Shown: positions 47,695-61,674 of the stretch, one piece after another
How positions within the stretch are numbered: position 1 is the first letter of the stretch
Layout: every line of letters starts with the position of its first letter
Source: Erythrophleum ivorense
Lineage: Eukaryota; Streptophyta; Magnoliopsida; Fabales; Fabaceae
Direction: 5' to 3'
DNA length: 64,000 nt
Assembly: GCA_026724425.1 (NCBI GenBank)
Contig: JAIUCV010000019.1
Location: 12,939,926 to 13,003,925 of the forward strand
The notes under the pieces: model-generated
Seen by the model: the letters and a program-made list of their open reading frames with translations, nothing else
The model's database searches: none
Told to the model about the DNA's origin: nothing
Position numbers and translations under genes: made by a program

Positions 47695-50522
47695 TGTGAC
47701 AACCCTATCTTCTAACCATGGTAATTATGGTTAACTATATGATTAATAACTAATGATCAAGGTTTGGAGTCGTTACAATTTATTACATTATGAAAATATA
47801 GGAAAATTTGAACCTTGATGTTAGGGTCATCACTAAACAACCATAAGTGTGAGAATGCATAAAAGAAATTGTACTATCATGAAGGGTTTGTTATTCATCC
47901 ATCCATTAGTTTCAACACATAAAAACCTCCCACAAGTGTCCCTATATCATTTCCTAGCATTACCATTGAAGAAACCAGGGTTTCTAGGCTAAAGGTAGAA
48001 GTTTGGGGACCTGCGCCGCAACTTGAAACCCTCACGCCATGGCTAAGTTAGGTTCTGGAGCTCGAAAACTACATTTTTCACTTTACACTGCAGCCCCGAC
48101 CTTCTGCACCATGGCTAAGTTACTCTCGAAAATCATTAGGCAATTCATGTGAATTTCACCGTGGCTATCCATCGCTGCAGCTAGCCTACGTCGCGCCGCG
48201 ACAGAAATGTCTCCTGGGACTATTGTTCAAATTCTCACGATTCTCGCCTCGGTGGAAAACTCTTGTGCCATGGCGAGGCTCACTACTAGACACTCCTTAC
48301 CTAATTTCCTCGACTAGCGCCGTGATAAGACATGTTGCGTCGCAGTGAGGTTTCTCTCTGCCACTCTCTTGGGTGATTTTTTTCTCACTGAGCTGCAGTG
48401 AAATTCCTCAAGCTGTGACGTTTTTCACCACTGTCACTCTTCAGGCAGCGGTGAGGCCTTTCTAGCCATGGCATGACTCCCTCCTATAACTACATCTCCT
48501 AAATTTCATTCCATGCAATCCAATTCTCTTCTTAGGAACACCTTAGGACCACTTCCCCTCATTTTATATGATTCTAATGGTATTTATCTACCTTATTTAC
48601 CCAACTATTCTACCATTACCAATTCAAAACTTAAGTACTAATTCCTACTCGTCCAACTACCACATGTCAGTAAATTCATAGATTAATGACAGCAAGAATT
48701 TATGCACTATCAACAATTAACATTTGATACATATTCTTTTAGAGATTTCATACATTAATGGTTCATATCAACATCTAATGCATCACATAATTATATTTTC
48801 AATAGTATACCATACCATAAATTCAGTAAAATTCATACATAAGGTATTATAAGTTCATACATCCAATACCAAATTAAGATGAAACCTGACTCCTCAATAG
48901 ATACATCCTAAGTAATCAAAAGATAAGAGCCTACACTTAACAACATGATTACAAGATGATGCTATACAAAAAGAAATACAAAATTTAGCATCTATTATAA
49001 ATAAACCAGTCTAAGTATAGCCTTCTCCCTACATGGTCGGAGCTCATGGATTTGCATCCACTTGTTTCCCCTTATCCTTACCTGAAGAGCTTTCACCTAA
49101 AAGTATGATCCCATGAAACGGGGTGAAATGCAAATCTCAATAACCAAGAAAATTTTCATTCATAATATCCAATTTAATTAATATATACGCATGAATCAAA
49201 ATTAACATCAGAATTATATTAGTCATATCAGCAAAGGAAATGGTTAGGCTACTATGATTACCATCCTATACTAGCAATTATATTTCCACATGTTAAAGGC
49301 CAATAACACTGGGAGAGACCCATCCACAGCACCTACTCCCCAATGAGCACAACCAGGGCTCAGTGCATTTGGGATTTGATTATAACCCGGTACCCGATCG
49401 AAGCACATGCACGGGTGGCAGCCACACCATAGTTCCACCATAGACTCACAAGGTCCAAACACAATACAATAGATAGCTAACTAATTCATTTAGCATTTCA
49501 AATCATTCATGTACAGAAATATGAAATTAAGCAAATATATGCATGGAATTAATATAGTATCGGTTACCTCACTTGTAGACAAATTTGCAAAAGCCACCAG
49601 TGGTATAAAAATCTCCCCAGCCACTACTAATTCCCAAAATTCGGAATAGAGGTGTCCTCTGCTAAAAACTTCAATATATCACCCTAAATCCTAAGCAAAT
49701 TTGTGAAAAATTAATACCCATATTATAATCTAATCATTGGGGTCTCAAACCAGTAGAAATACCTTAAAAAGAAGAGTTTATACTTACCTAATATCAGCCC
49801 TAGCCTCAACTTACGAAATTTCACCATGGAAATATTAAATGGCAAGTTTCAGATTTTGGGTGTGGGTGAAAGTGCTCCAACTAGAACTTTAATCGGGTCA
49901 AATCAAAGAGAAAGATGAGAGGATTAAGTTATATAACTATTACCTTAGCTGAATCTTGCTCTAGAAGTGGGAAATGATAGATTTCTTACCTCAAACCCTA
50001 GCCTCCCTTCAAACCTCCGAAAATGAGTTGTGTGTTTGTGTTTTAGCAAAATGTGGAGGGGCTAAAGTGTTTAGGGTTTTAGTTGGATTTAGGTTGGGTC
50101 TAATGTGGGTCATGAGTTGACCCAATGGTCCAATTGTAAGTGGGTTCTGATTTAAATCTTGTTGTGCTAGCTTTAATGTGTTAGGTTGCAGAAATTTAAT
50201 TGGGCCAGATCAAATTTGAAGGACTTAATTGATTTGGGTTTGTACAAGGGTTATTGAACCATTTATAAGAGCTTGTGCAAGTTGAGTCTTGGATCTCTAA
50301 TTCCTTAAATCATATTAGGCCCTCCATTAGTTCCTAACCTTAGTCTACTTAATTTAATTTGGGCCTAGATGGGGTTTCTAACTCAATTAAATCTCAAACT
50401 CATATTAATAATTTATCTCTCTAAAATTTTTATTCACTTAACTTGCCTAATCATTCTATATTAATTATTCTTAATGAATCCAAATCCATGATTAACACCT
50501 TAATTAATTTTGGGATGTTACA
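47695..50522 (-). repeat. 5' LTR of the second gypsy element (2.8 kb)
   Basis: Plus-strand ends TGTGACAACCC and GGGATGTTACA; followed by the duplication ATTAG. It carries a palindrome cluster at 48005-48480 (for example GTCGCGCCGCGACA at 48191) that is better preserved than in the 3' LTR, and the block shared with the LARD LTRs at about 49310-49460. Confidence 0.92.
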
Positions 50523-50527
50523 ATTAG

Positions 50528-52829
50528 TATTATTTAATAACTTTTAGGCAACTTATATAATAATTTAGATAATATTAAGAAAACATTTAGAAGTTCAAGA
50601 ATAATTAAAGAATGGAGATTTAAGGAGCTCTTTGAGTATAAGGCTTAAGGAAATTTTATTTTTTTGGAGAAGGCTAGTAATTTTAAATAATTTCCTAAGA
50701 ATAAATGAAAGTATTGATAATTAGGGGAAATTAGCAAAATTATGAAATAAATAGTTAGAGAGACCAAAAAATTTGGGAGAGATAGGCACAAAATGTATAA
50801 AGCCTATCACTCAAGTAAGACTAACACATTCAAATGGGAGTCACTACTCGAGTGAATCCTATATAATGTCTATCTCTTTTTGAAATTGATAGAAAATTGA
50901 AAGGGAAAAAACAATTATACATTCCAAAGTCTTCAAATACACGTCCAAGCACATTGTAGGATATCAAAGCCCTAGGATAAACTGTAGCACTCAAGTGCTA
51001 AAAGAGTAACTTCATGTATTGAAATCTGATTAGAACCTACATGTATAACCCCCAAACCCCTTCAGTTGGTTAAGGCAACTTGAACAAAAGGAACTAAGAT
51101 GCAAAATAAAATAGCCACGCAGTACAGTAGCATGAAAGTAAGCAAACTCTTAACCTACTGACTTCAGTTGGTTAAGGTTTATTCAATACGATACAAGAAA
51201 AATTTTAGGGAAATTACCACTTAGAGTATGATGGTAATGAATTAATCACCAAATTAGAACAAAATTTTTTTAAAAGATTATAAAGTCTTGAATGGGTATT
51301 AAAGGAACCTACTGTCAGTTAATAATTAAGCAAAATAGCTGAAAAAATCAGTACGTGACATCCCATATGCCAGGTATTTTTGTCACTATTCGCTTAAAAT
51401 TAATTTTAAGTGGGTATCAACAAACACTAAATCATTTTCAAAATTTCAATGTCAAACTTTTCATCTTTCATCATTATATTTGAGCGTTCATGCAAGGTCT
51501 TAGAATTAACTGTGCCTAGGTAATTTAAATCACTAGAAAGAACTAAAGATAATAAGAAGGTAACATCACATTACATCTCTATCGAAGCATCACTAAGATT
51601 GATGGTCACAATATCACAACATAAAAATACTAGAGATTAATATAGAGTAAAAATACTGTAAAACCTCTAGAGATTCAAAAACTCCCCCCCCCCCCTCCCG
51701 GATCTCAAAGTACACCAATTTAACTCAATCTGCACATTCCTTTGCAGCTTATCAACAGTATTAATTAACTGATGGCTGTAAAATCATTCTAATAGAACTT
51801 ACTTGTAGGTCTTCCTAACACTTTTGGTGGGTGACCTTTTTTTTATTCTTTTACTTTTAGATTTGCAACCTTGGTGGAGAGGAGAGGACAAAAAGTTGTT
51901 TACCAAAGGTGGATGAATATTATTAAAAAATTCTCGCCCATTCATTGAAGTGGAATTAAGAATCTAAAGCTCGATGTTACACGAAATACATGTTAACCTA
52001 TCGTGTGTTCCTCATATATAGCATCCAAATTTTACTGATTTTAGCCCATGTTACCTTTCAACTACGCAGGACTTTTAGTTTGGTGTAGGATTAATTGTGT
52101 TTCAGGAATGCTGATGAGCTTCTTCAAGTTCATACGTTAGAAGTCTTTTCTGGTTGCGTTTAAAATTTGGTTTTCATCAAGTGTAAATAGTTGTCATGGT
52201 GGACAAGCACCAAATAATAACCATTTTCAGATGCTTGGAGATAGATATAGCAAGCTTGATCAGATCAAAGCCATATCTTTTGGCATAGTATATGGCAATA
52301 TTGATGGAAGATGGCATTTGAAAAGTATGGGGCTTTACTGTTGCAGTAACAGAGATGAAAGATGAAAATAAGGCTGTGAAGTTTGGACCATGTTTGGTTA
52401 GCACGTGTAACAACCGATTTTTATTGTAATGAGTAATGACATCTAGAGATAGACTGTAAAACCAAGAACAGTGATTAGTAGGCTCTCACAAAATTGGCTG
52501 TGCGACGGCGTATCTTATGTTTTTCCCAAAGATCAGAAATATGTTTAATAATAATTAAACTTTGATCTTGGGAGAGTGATAAATATTAAAGTTATTAGTG
52601 CCATATTAGTTCATTCAAAATATGAACTATCACTTTTTTTTTCTCCTTTTTCAGAGATAGATTCTCATTGGTGATTATATAAGACGAATGGAAATAGATC
52701 TTTAATTTTTTAAATTATATTTATCAATCACAACCAGAATTTTATTTTATAGTAATAATATTCACGTATCATACATAATTTTGAAATATAATTCATGTCA
52801 CTTATATAAATAAACGTTCAAATGAGGAT
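50528..52829. other. Intergenic DNA, no gene seen
   Basis: Mostly AT-rich. CTTCAGTTGGTTAAGG occurs twice, at about 51060 and 51163, and a C12 run is at 51684-51695. The frames around 52177-52413 resemble nothing recognised. Confidence 0.4.
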
Positions 52830-54180
52830 GGGTATTGATGTCATTTTAATCTATTCCATGCGTGTTCCTTCACATTCAATGGAGAAAAAGTGTTTTGCCC
52901 AGAAACAAAAGTACAGGGAAAGATGATTTTTTGAATTATTTCAAAATTTTTTACTGCTATTTTGAATTGTCCCTCCACGTACTCCTATGCTATAAGTGAC
53001 TACAAGCTGATCAATTGTCCCAGTACACACACACACCTAACTAGTTCATAAATCCGTATTATTATCTACTTGATGATATCAATCTAATGACTAGGGCAAC
53101 CAGCAGTTAAATCATGTTCTATATTAGTTGTTATAAATCGAGCTAAGATGACTGACGTTAGAATTAAGAACACAAAACAATAATTCTTTCAAATATTTGA
53201 AGATTGCATGTATGATTTATGCAGGGTTTTGACTACCAGAAGCTCGGGCGCTCTTGATTCGTTGGATCATCCCATGCAAATCCAAGCACGAATCCAAAAA
53301 CTCACCCTTTTCTACAACAGATGAATAACACTTCATTTATTACAAATTTAGATAAAAATTTTTAGGTTTTACAATTATTATATTTTTTTAATAATATATA
53401 TAATGTGGACATTTTTTTAAAAGATCTAATTAATGCATATAATATTGAGCAATAAAAAGAATTTAAGTCATATTTTTAACTAAATTTTAATGAAAATACC
53501 AAAAAATCCCACAAAAATTTTATGAGCAAAAGCTGATGATATGAAGATATACTAATGAATTTTCACTCTTTTTCTTGTGAACAAGGATTTCATTCGTGAC
53601 CGTAGGCAACTAGATACAAATTCATTTTTTTAGCTTTATTTATTATATCGGATCAAATACTGCCCAAGTCACTTTAGATGCAACTCAACTAATTTATCTT
53701 TTGGATTCGGTCAAAATGAGGCTACATCTATGTTGACATAATGAGATTCACGCTAAAAAACTTTATGACCTGTTCTTAGTAAGGTTGACATTACTAGAAT
53801 TTAAATTTATGATTTTATTCTATAATTGGAGTAAAATGAATATTATTTCAATTCCAAATTAACCAGAATTAAATTCAGAGTGATTATTGATTTATTTTTT
53901 TACACAAACATAATATTACAGTTTTGAAGCGCAATCCACTTCGTTGATAGCAACTAAAACTATAAAGTTCTGTGAACGCGGATGTTGCCATGTGCTCTCA
54001 CAACTCACCGCTGTGGCCAAGGAGAATAAAAAAAAAATTTTGGATGGTGGCCAGCTTATCTTTCTTCACTTATCCTTTATTTTCCAAGTCAACTCAACTC
54101 ATATTCCCATGGCGTGGAAAAAAAAAACAATAATTTAGATTCTTTGCTGGAATTTGAATAGTCCACACAATTTCTTTAAA
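52830..54180. repeat. Degenerate duplicated intergenic block, copy 1
   Basis: Shares a series of phrases in the same order with 55780-56690: TTCACATTCAATGGAGAA, GAGAAACAAAAGTA-like, AACAGATGAATA, ATTACAAATTT, TTCATTCGTGA, GATCAAATA(C/T)TGCCCAAG, TTGTGAACGYGGAT and GGATGGYGGCCA. Non-coding. Confidence 0.65.
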
Positions 54181-55779
54181 AAAATAAATGTAATTCTTTG
54201 TATTTATTATTAAATTTTTAGTTAAAAAATGTTAAGTACATAATTTTTTAATAATATCGTTATAAATATATAATTTTTTTAACCAAAAAATGTATGATTT
54301 TTATAACCCAATATCATATTATAAAGTTTAAAAAAAAAATCTGCATATATTATAATTTTATTGAAGAATTTGATAATACAAATATAAATAAATTGAATCC
54401 TAAATCTAATATTTTTTTAAATTAGAAATAGCTAAGTCATTTAAATTAATAAAAGATAATATTAAAAAAAGAAAAAAGTGTTTTGTTGAGATACTAATAT
54501 TTCCAATGAAACTGTAAAAAGGCCTAGCAATCAAATGTTTTTGTCGGATCAGTATTTTGAATTGCCTCTTCTCACACTTCTATAATGAAATATATAGTCC
54601 ATTGTGTACATTAAAAGTCATGACATTTCAAAGAAAAAAAAAAGTTCATCTTATCATGAGGGGTAACTAATTTGATTGAACTGAAAAAATAACTTTATAT
54701 TAAAATACTCACATGACTAAAATATCTTATCATCATATTAAAATGAAAAATAAGATAAAGAAAAACTTAACGGTCATTACATTGAAAGTGACATTAGGAG
54801 AGAGCTAGATTAAAATCTTCTTCCCCATATTCCAATGAAACGTCACATTCAAATATGGGCATTGTTTTATGGAACCACTAAATACATATCACATCTATTA
54901 TATTTCTTCCACTCATCCCGTATATCTTTTTGACCATTGGTTCCGAGCAATTATCTATCCGTGAATTAGAAACAAATTGTTTCAACTGCATATTTCACTT
55001 ACGGGAGTTGTCAAGGTACTCATATTCAAACTGACCTAAAATACCTTATCATGTCAATAAAAAAATAAAAAAAATAATAATAAGACTAGAAAGTCATTAC
55101 GTTAGAGGCGAGATTTAAGTAAGAAGTTGATTAAAATCTTCCTTATGGAATACTGCATTTAAAGTTGGCTGTTTAATTTCTCATAGAAATAAAAGCACAT
55201 CAATTATTGTTCTCCCACATTGATTCATACCTCCTTCGCTTGTACGAGTGTGGGAAGGGGCAATTAACTAAATTGAAATGAGGAAATAATCTTGTAAATT
55301 AAAGAACTTTAAATTGACCTAATATATATAGTTATTCAGTGTGATCAAGCATTTTGGTATTAAAATAAAAAAAACAAATTATAAGGACCTTATTTGAATT
55401 TTACTAAAATTACATGAACTTTCATTTTATTTCAAAAATGGATACTTTTCTTCACTTTTAATTTTTTTTACTAAAATATATTTCATTAACCAATTTTAAA
55501 TTTAGATTAATAGAGAATATTTTAGTTAAAAAATTTAAAATTAGACTATAGTCTAGCACAATTTTCATATATATTTTAAAAATAGAGAAGAGGCTTGTAT
55601 AATTTTATCAAAATTCAAGAAAAATTTATGCAATTTACTCTAAAATAAAATATATATAAAGGCTACTCAAAACTTTACTTTTCAAAACTATGATATGATC
55701 TGTTAATGACATTGTCATTGGAAACAATCAAAAACCTAAATGCAAAAGTATGTCAAGGAGTGGTGTTTCTCTTGGTCCA

Positions 55780-56690
55780 CATTAATATATTCCATGTATG
55801 TTTGTTCACATTCAATGAAGAAGAAGCGTTTTACCGAGAAACAAAAGTATAACTAGTGAATTTCTTTTTTTGGGGGGGAAGATACTGAATATTGATGTCA
55901 TTTTAATCGATAACAGATGAATAGTGCTTCGGTTATTACAAATTTAAATAAAAATTTTTAGATGTTTATAATTAATTATTAGATTTTTTTAATAATATGT
56001 CTTAAAACAAAAGTTATGGCATGCGAGATACTACTGAATTTTCACTCTTTTTTCTTGTGAACATAGGATTTCATTCGTGATTTTAGGTAACTAGATATAA
56101 ATTCATTGTTTGCCCTTATTTTTTATATTGGATCAAATATTGCCCAAGCCACTTTGGACGCAACTCAGCGTATTTATTCTTTGGATTCAGTCAAAATTAG
56201 GCCACATCTAGGTTGACACTGAAATTTACGTTAAAAAACTTTATGACCAGATCTTAAAAAGATTAATGTTACTAGAATTCACATTTATGATTCTATTTTA
56301 TAATTGGAATAACATGAATGTTATTTCACTTACAAATTAACAAGAATTAAATTAAGAATGATTATAGATTTACTTTTGACACCAAATATAATTTTACAAT
56401 TTTGATGTGCGCGTATGTATATTGAGCCCCTTCCATTAGTCACGACTGAAATTATTGAGGTTTTGTGAACGTGGATCATGCCCTGTCTTTTCACAATTCA
56501 TTGACGTGGCCAAAGGGGAAAAAATTTATGGATGGCGGCCATCACATCTTTCTACTCGTGTCCATAATTTTCTAATTCACATATCTATAGCGTGGAGAAA
56601 ATGGCACAAGTCAAGTCTCTTATTATGCGGTTGTCGTTGATTAGTTAGAGCACTTGGAATTTTTATCTATAAAATAATGACACTTAAAAA
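55780..56690. repeat. Degenerate duplicated intergenic block, copy 2
   Basis: Same phrase order as 52830-54180. The last part (TTCACAAYTCATT, GTGGCCAAAG, GGATGGCGGCCATC, TCGTGTCCATAATT) is found a third time at 57360-57500. Confidence 0.65.
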
Positions 56691-57339
56691 AAATTATGAC
56701 TGTGTTCAACATTTATATTTATTATTAACCATTTATATTAGAAAAAATTACATTTAAAATTATTATATATTAAGAATTTAAATTTGTTTTATCCCAATGT
56801 TTGTGTTTTTATTGTGTTATGTTGATATTTGGACTACAGATTTTTAAGGATGCAAAAAGGGTTTGCTTCCAAAGCAAATGTAAAAATAAGTATCAATTTT
56901 AGTTTTAGTTATTGTCATGACTTAATCACTTAGCGTGTCACTTCCACATACATTATATATATCCAACTTCTCACATCACTTTCATACATATAGCCTCTTC
57001 ATATAAGAAGATTAGACCTCATTTTAAACTTTTTCTCTCATTTGATTAAAAGCCTGCCATTAATTATAAGACTAAAAAATTTACTAGAAAATTTTTATAA
57101 CTTTACCTCAAAAAATTGATATATATATATATATATATAAAAAGAAGATTTAAACCTGTAATATATTACGTCTAATTTCCTATCCCATCACATGGTTGTC
57201 TCTATTATTAAGCAAACTTTGCTTTGAATATCCATAATTGAGTGACTTGGTCTATATATATCTAATATGGATTCATTTAGATTTGTTTGTGTATGGATTG
57301 AGGGAATGTATGTGGAATCTTAGAGAGACGCGTAGAGTG

Positions 57340-59220
57340 CGCATGGAAGTCAAGAATATGGGAAAATATTCTTTTCACAACTCATTAATGTGCCCAAAGT
57401 GAACAAGAATTTATGGATGGTGGCCATCTCATCTTTCTAATCGTGTCCATAATTCTCCAAGTCAAGTAAATTCATATACCTATAACGTGGAGAAAGTGCG
57501 TAGATCAAGTAAACTCAAACACGTATTACATAAGTTATGGCTCTTCCACTCATGAATATCTTTTTGACCAATATTGATTCTAATCAATTGCACATTAAAT
57601 AGAAAAAAAGATCACACTAAATTCTTGGTAGGAACTTAGCTGTCCACATTCATTTTCCGTCTGTCACGAATATATTTATTTGGCTAACAATTAAATTCTT
57701 ATCATCATTGACGAAATGCCAAGAATGATTTGAAATGCTCTAGTTTATGGATGGGACCCATATGGCGCAGAAAAAGATGAAACTGAATTCTCCGCATGAA
57801 TTTCAATAATATCCCTACTTTTTAGAAAAGTTACAATTTAAAATTTTAAATTAAAGATATTTATATTAAAAAATTTTAAAATTTAAAATTATTTAAAAAT
57901 TTCTAAAATCAAACATTTAAACTAAAACTTCTGAATTGTAATTTTTTTATATATTTTAAATTTTTTATCGTAGAATCTTTTAGGTAATTTTAAAATTTAA
58001 AATATTTTAGTATAAATATTTTTAAATTAAGGTCATAGATTGTAAATTTTCTCTACCTTTTTTTCCTTGATTACAAATATTTTGATTAGTTAACAATTAA
58101 GTTGTTAAAATCATGAAAGAGAAAATGAAATAATATGAATTCTTCGTAGAATTTGAATAGTCCGCACTTTTTTTCTTTCTAGAAAATTTCATTCATCATC
58201 CTTCTGAAAAATTTTCATCATGGGAGTACGTACAAATACGATCCTACATTCGCTTGCAAGTAGTTTTAATTGTTTGAACTTATTAATTACACAACTAATA
58301 TATGAATGACTCTTTTTCTTGACAAGTTTGAAAATGGTTGAATATGTAAATTGGGAAATACAATTTTTTGTATTAATCAACTTTGGAATTTTCTTATTAG
58401 ACCATGGGCTTAACTAGTCAATGTAAACAGCGCAAGTCTTGATCAGTATTGTTACCCCTTTTTTCCTTGCTTTCTCATCACTTATCTGTGTTCACCAGTC
58501 TTTACCCTTTTGGGGATTTTCAATGAAGTCACATTATGCCATTCCTCTTTAATTAAAAGAAAAACCCAACATTAAGTCTTCATATGCACATGGCGTAGAA
58601 AAAGTCGACATTAGATTCTTGGCAGGAATTTGAATAATCCACATTCATTTGCTTGAAATTTGCATGGTGTAATTTCTACACCAAACGAATAATGCTTTTT
58701 TCCTTTATTACAAATATTTTGATTAAGTTTGCAATTAAGTTGTTATCATCATTTAAGATATGCCAAAAAGAATGAATTGATTGGCAAAGAAAATGACAAT
58801 AAGAAAAAATTACAGTTGAAAATCTCCAGTTAAAAATATTTATGTTGAAGAACTTTAAATTTTAAAATTTTTTTAGGGAACCTAATGACAAAAAAAATTT
58901 AACTTGAGGTTCTAAATTATAATTTTTATATGTAGTTTAAATTTTTTAGTCTTGAATCTTTTAAAATAATTTTAAAATTTATGATCTTTCAATATAAATA
59001 TTTTTAATTTGAAATTTTTAACTATAATTTTTTTATATAAGAAAAAAATTACAGTTGTAAACCAATTGCTAATGGTTTTTTTGCCCAGTCTCTTCACCAA
59101 TTTATGGATGGGACACCTCTTAGTGTTTCTTTTTCAATTGCACTTTGCATAAAAAAAGATGACACTGATATCTTGGCAGGAATTTGAATAGTCCACATAC
59201 TTTTTTCCTCCATTACAAAT
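57340..59220. repeat. Tandem degenerate modules upstream of the LRR gene
   Basis: A module with TTCTTGGCAGGAATTTGAAT and AGTCCACATTC, usually adjoining ATTACAAATATTTTGAT and AATTAAGTTGTTATCATCA, recurs near 57622, 58139, 58615 and 59171, with an outlier at 54149. The last copy ends about 130 bp before the LRR start codon, so the modules look like repeated promoter-proximal DNA left by local gene duplication. A TA microsatellite is at 57119-57140. Confidence 0.6.
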
Positions 59221-59293
59221 ATTTTGATCAGGTTAACAATTATGTTGTTATCATCACTCTTACTGAAGAGTTGTGTACATCAATTTCGAAGGA

Positions 59294-59299
59294 TATATA
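59294..59299 (+). promoter_or_regulatory. Possible TATA box of the LRR gene
   Basis: TATATA within GGATATATACAG, 54 bases before the ATG at 59353. Only position and sequence support it. Confidence 0.25.
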
Positions 59300-59352
59300 C
59301 AGTATAGCCTTCTCCTCCTCCTTCAATCTAAGAAGCCTTCAACCTATCCAAC

Positions 59353-60040
59353 ATGACAAACCTTTGTTTTCATTTCTCCTTCTCCATGTTCTCACTGTTT
59401 TGTCTCATGGTTTGCCCCACTTTATGCCTGACCAATTTTACTACAGATGAATTTGCACTTCTTGCTTTCAAATTTTCTATCAAGGACCCTCACAATCACT
59501 TGGCTAATTGGTCCAACTCTTTTTCCATTTGCAATTGGGTTGGGATTACATGCGATGCACACCATGAGAGAGTAAGGATCTTGAATCTTGGTGAGATGGG
59601 TCTTGAGGGCATCTTACCCTCACATATCGGAAATTTGTCCTTCCTAATCAAACTTGACCTTCATACCAACAACTTTTTTGGTCAATTGCCAAAAGAGTTG
59701 CTCCAGTTACACAAATTGGAAATTCTCAACTTGAGCTATAATAAATTCAATAGAGAAATTCCAACATGGATAGGAAGCTTATATATGCTTCAACACTTGA
59801 ATTTCCGCAATAATAGTTTTGGAGGTGTTATTCCACCAAGTATAATCACTTTGTCAAAGTTGGAAACTTTGGATTGGAGATATAATTTTATCAAAGGATC
59901 CATTCCACTTGAGATTGGAAGACTTCAACGACTAAAGATTTTACACATTTCAGGGAACAAGCTTTCGGGAAGAATACCTCCAACTATTTTTAACTTATCC
60001 TCACTTGAGCAGATCATTTTGTCTTACAACTCCTTAGCAG
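59353..60040 (+). CDS. LRR receptor exon 1: signal peptide, LRRNT_2, first LRRs
   Basis: The first exon encodes about 229 residues. Residues 1-26 are a hydrophobic secretion signal (FSFSMFSLFCLMVCPTLC). Residues 30-68 are the N-terminal LRR cap, with TDEFALLAFKFSI, LANWSNS and the paired Cys of CNWVGITC. About six LRRs follow, with consensus LxxLxLxxNxxxGxIP, such as LSFLIKLDLHTNNFFGQLP and LKILHISGNKLSGRIP. The frame stays open to 60090, but the GCAG/GTATGT donor after SYNSLAG at 60040 matches the position where the other exons end, so the exon probably stops there. The ATG at 59353 is the first that gives a signal peptide. This exon is intact. Confidence 0.75.
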
Positions 60041-60477
60041 GTATGTCTTGCATACTATGTGATATAAGTATTTCTTCTATTCAACAATGACAAATTTATC
60101 AAATATTCTTCAAAGTCCTGTCAATCAATTTTGTGAATGTTAGTTTTACAGAATTCTTTTCAAGGTTGTGTTCATTTTGTGGGTCTTATAAGGTAAGTTA
60201 TTTACTATTTTTCCTTCAACATTCATTTGACTCATTTTGTTTATTATCACTCACAAGTATTTTTTTATTCTTTAAGTTATAAACAAGAACAAAAAGAGAA
60301 AAATACAATTATAATATGGCTTTGGGTACATTTTTGGCTTCCATTGGTCGATCTAAATTCATCTATGATGGTCTTTGGTACATTATCATTGCCTCTTGCA
60401 AGAATTTTTGATGTCAGGCAACATTCAAAATGTGTATATATGTTAATATCCAAGATGAGAAGTGTCAATAATATGCA

Positions 60478-60665
60478 AGATGATAGTTTTGGGGGTATTT
60501 CTCTAAGCGTGTTCAATTTATCCAGACCTTGAACTGAAAATTTTCAACAATGAAAGATTTTACACATTCCTTGGAACAAACTTTCTAGAAGTATACCTTT
60601 ATTTTGAAGTTATTTTCGCTTGAGCTAATCGCTTTTTCTGATAGCTCTAACAAGTATGCCTTGAA
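60478..60665 (+). pseudogene. Decayed duplicate of the exon 1 end
   Basis: DDSFGGISLSVFNLSRP and the following AAAGATTTTACACATTCC repeat, at low identity, the end of exon 1 (59815-60045). The former donor reads AACAAGTATGCC instead of AGCAGGTATGTC, so splicing at this point is lost. Confidence 0.6.
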
Positions 60666-61246
60666 AGATATATGTGACAATTAAATATTTTTATTTAAGA
60701 AAATTAATCAAATGTTTTTTAAAATCCATTTTTAGCCAATCTTTGGGGTGCTATATTATACGGGATTCCTTTTGTAGTTATGCCACCTATTGTTATTTAT
60801 ATATGAGTATATATTTTTAACATGACATTAAAAGCTTATATTATAAATATCTGCGTGGGCGTGAGCTTTTATTTTTATGTAATCATTTATGCAAAAGAAT
60901 AATTCTTCAGTCACCGTTCATTTAATTAATGCTGGTTAGGACATGTCTCAATTAGTATTTGTTTGGAAAGTCAGTTTTAGAAAAAAAAATCTAAGAAAGA
61001 ACAATTGTGTAATGATGTTGAGTGTATAAAATTTATTAACAAATTCAGCACCAGTGAAAAATTTCAATTACTTGTCTACTGAATAAGTTTGAATTTTTCT
61101 AAGCCCGTTTATTGTAAACACCCCTTTCATCTAAATTTAAACAGCTGAATCTGTTAAAAGGTATCATATTATTAAAGGTGATTATTCCTCTCATGGGATA
61201 TTGTCCCCCCCAATTCTAAATGAGCATATTTAAGTTGACATTGCAG

Positions 61247-61500
61247 GATATATTCCTAAAGCGAATGGTCATCTTTCGAAACTAAAAGTGACATACTTTG
61301 ATTCTAACAAAAATTTTTGGTTATTCAAGGTCAATTATCTTTTACAGAGTTATATACCCTCATTTTTATATATGTCATGAACTTTTAAAAGTACAAAGTC
61401 TGTATATGCCAATGAAAATTTTTTGGTCCAATACCCTCAAGTTGGCAACACTGCACAGAGCTCAAATTGTTATCAGTATCCTCTAATATATTTATCGGAT
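61247..61500 (+). pseudogene. Decayed LRR exon
   Basis: After the acceptor TTGCAG at 61246 the frame reads GYIPKANGHLSKLKVTYFDS. A later shifted frame, around 61400-61500, reads KFFGPIPSSWQHCTELKLLS, like PMPSDWLQCKELRMLS of the exon at 61960. Frame breaks make it non-coding now. Confidence 0.55.
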
Positions 61501-61674
61501 ACATACTAAGCATTGAAAACTTCATTGTGGTTTAAGAGCTATATCTTTTCCTTTTTTTTTTTTAATGCAACTTCAAAGGTTAAAAAAATATGCATTCAGC
61601 AAATAATATGGTTTTTTACGCATCAACACTCATAACAGTGTGGTTTTTCTTTTTCTTGGTTACCATATTGCAAG

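Larger units (their letters stand above)
33420..50522 (-). mobile_element. Ty3/gypsy LTR retrotransposon with pol deleted
   Basis: Flanked by the perfect duplication ATTAG (33415-33419 and 50523-50527), with TGTGACAACCC at the left and GATGTTACA at the right. On the minus strand: 5' LTR 47695-50522, primer binding site, gag remnants, the start of protease, then nothing of pol. The 3' LTR is present as 33420-35823 and 45303-45615, split by the LARD element at 35824-45297. The inner end of the 3' LTR and the polypurine tract are missing. Excluding the LARD it is about 7.6 kb. Confidence 0.88.

Noticed and set aside
51060..51180. Possible SINE or tRNA-derived element (AGTTGGTTAAGG twice)
   Set aside because: Only an A-box-like phrase is present; no B box, cloverleaf or poly-A tail was found.
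52177..52413. Minus-strand frame of 78 residues
   Set aside because: No recognisable domain, no partner exons, and no clear coding bias.
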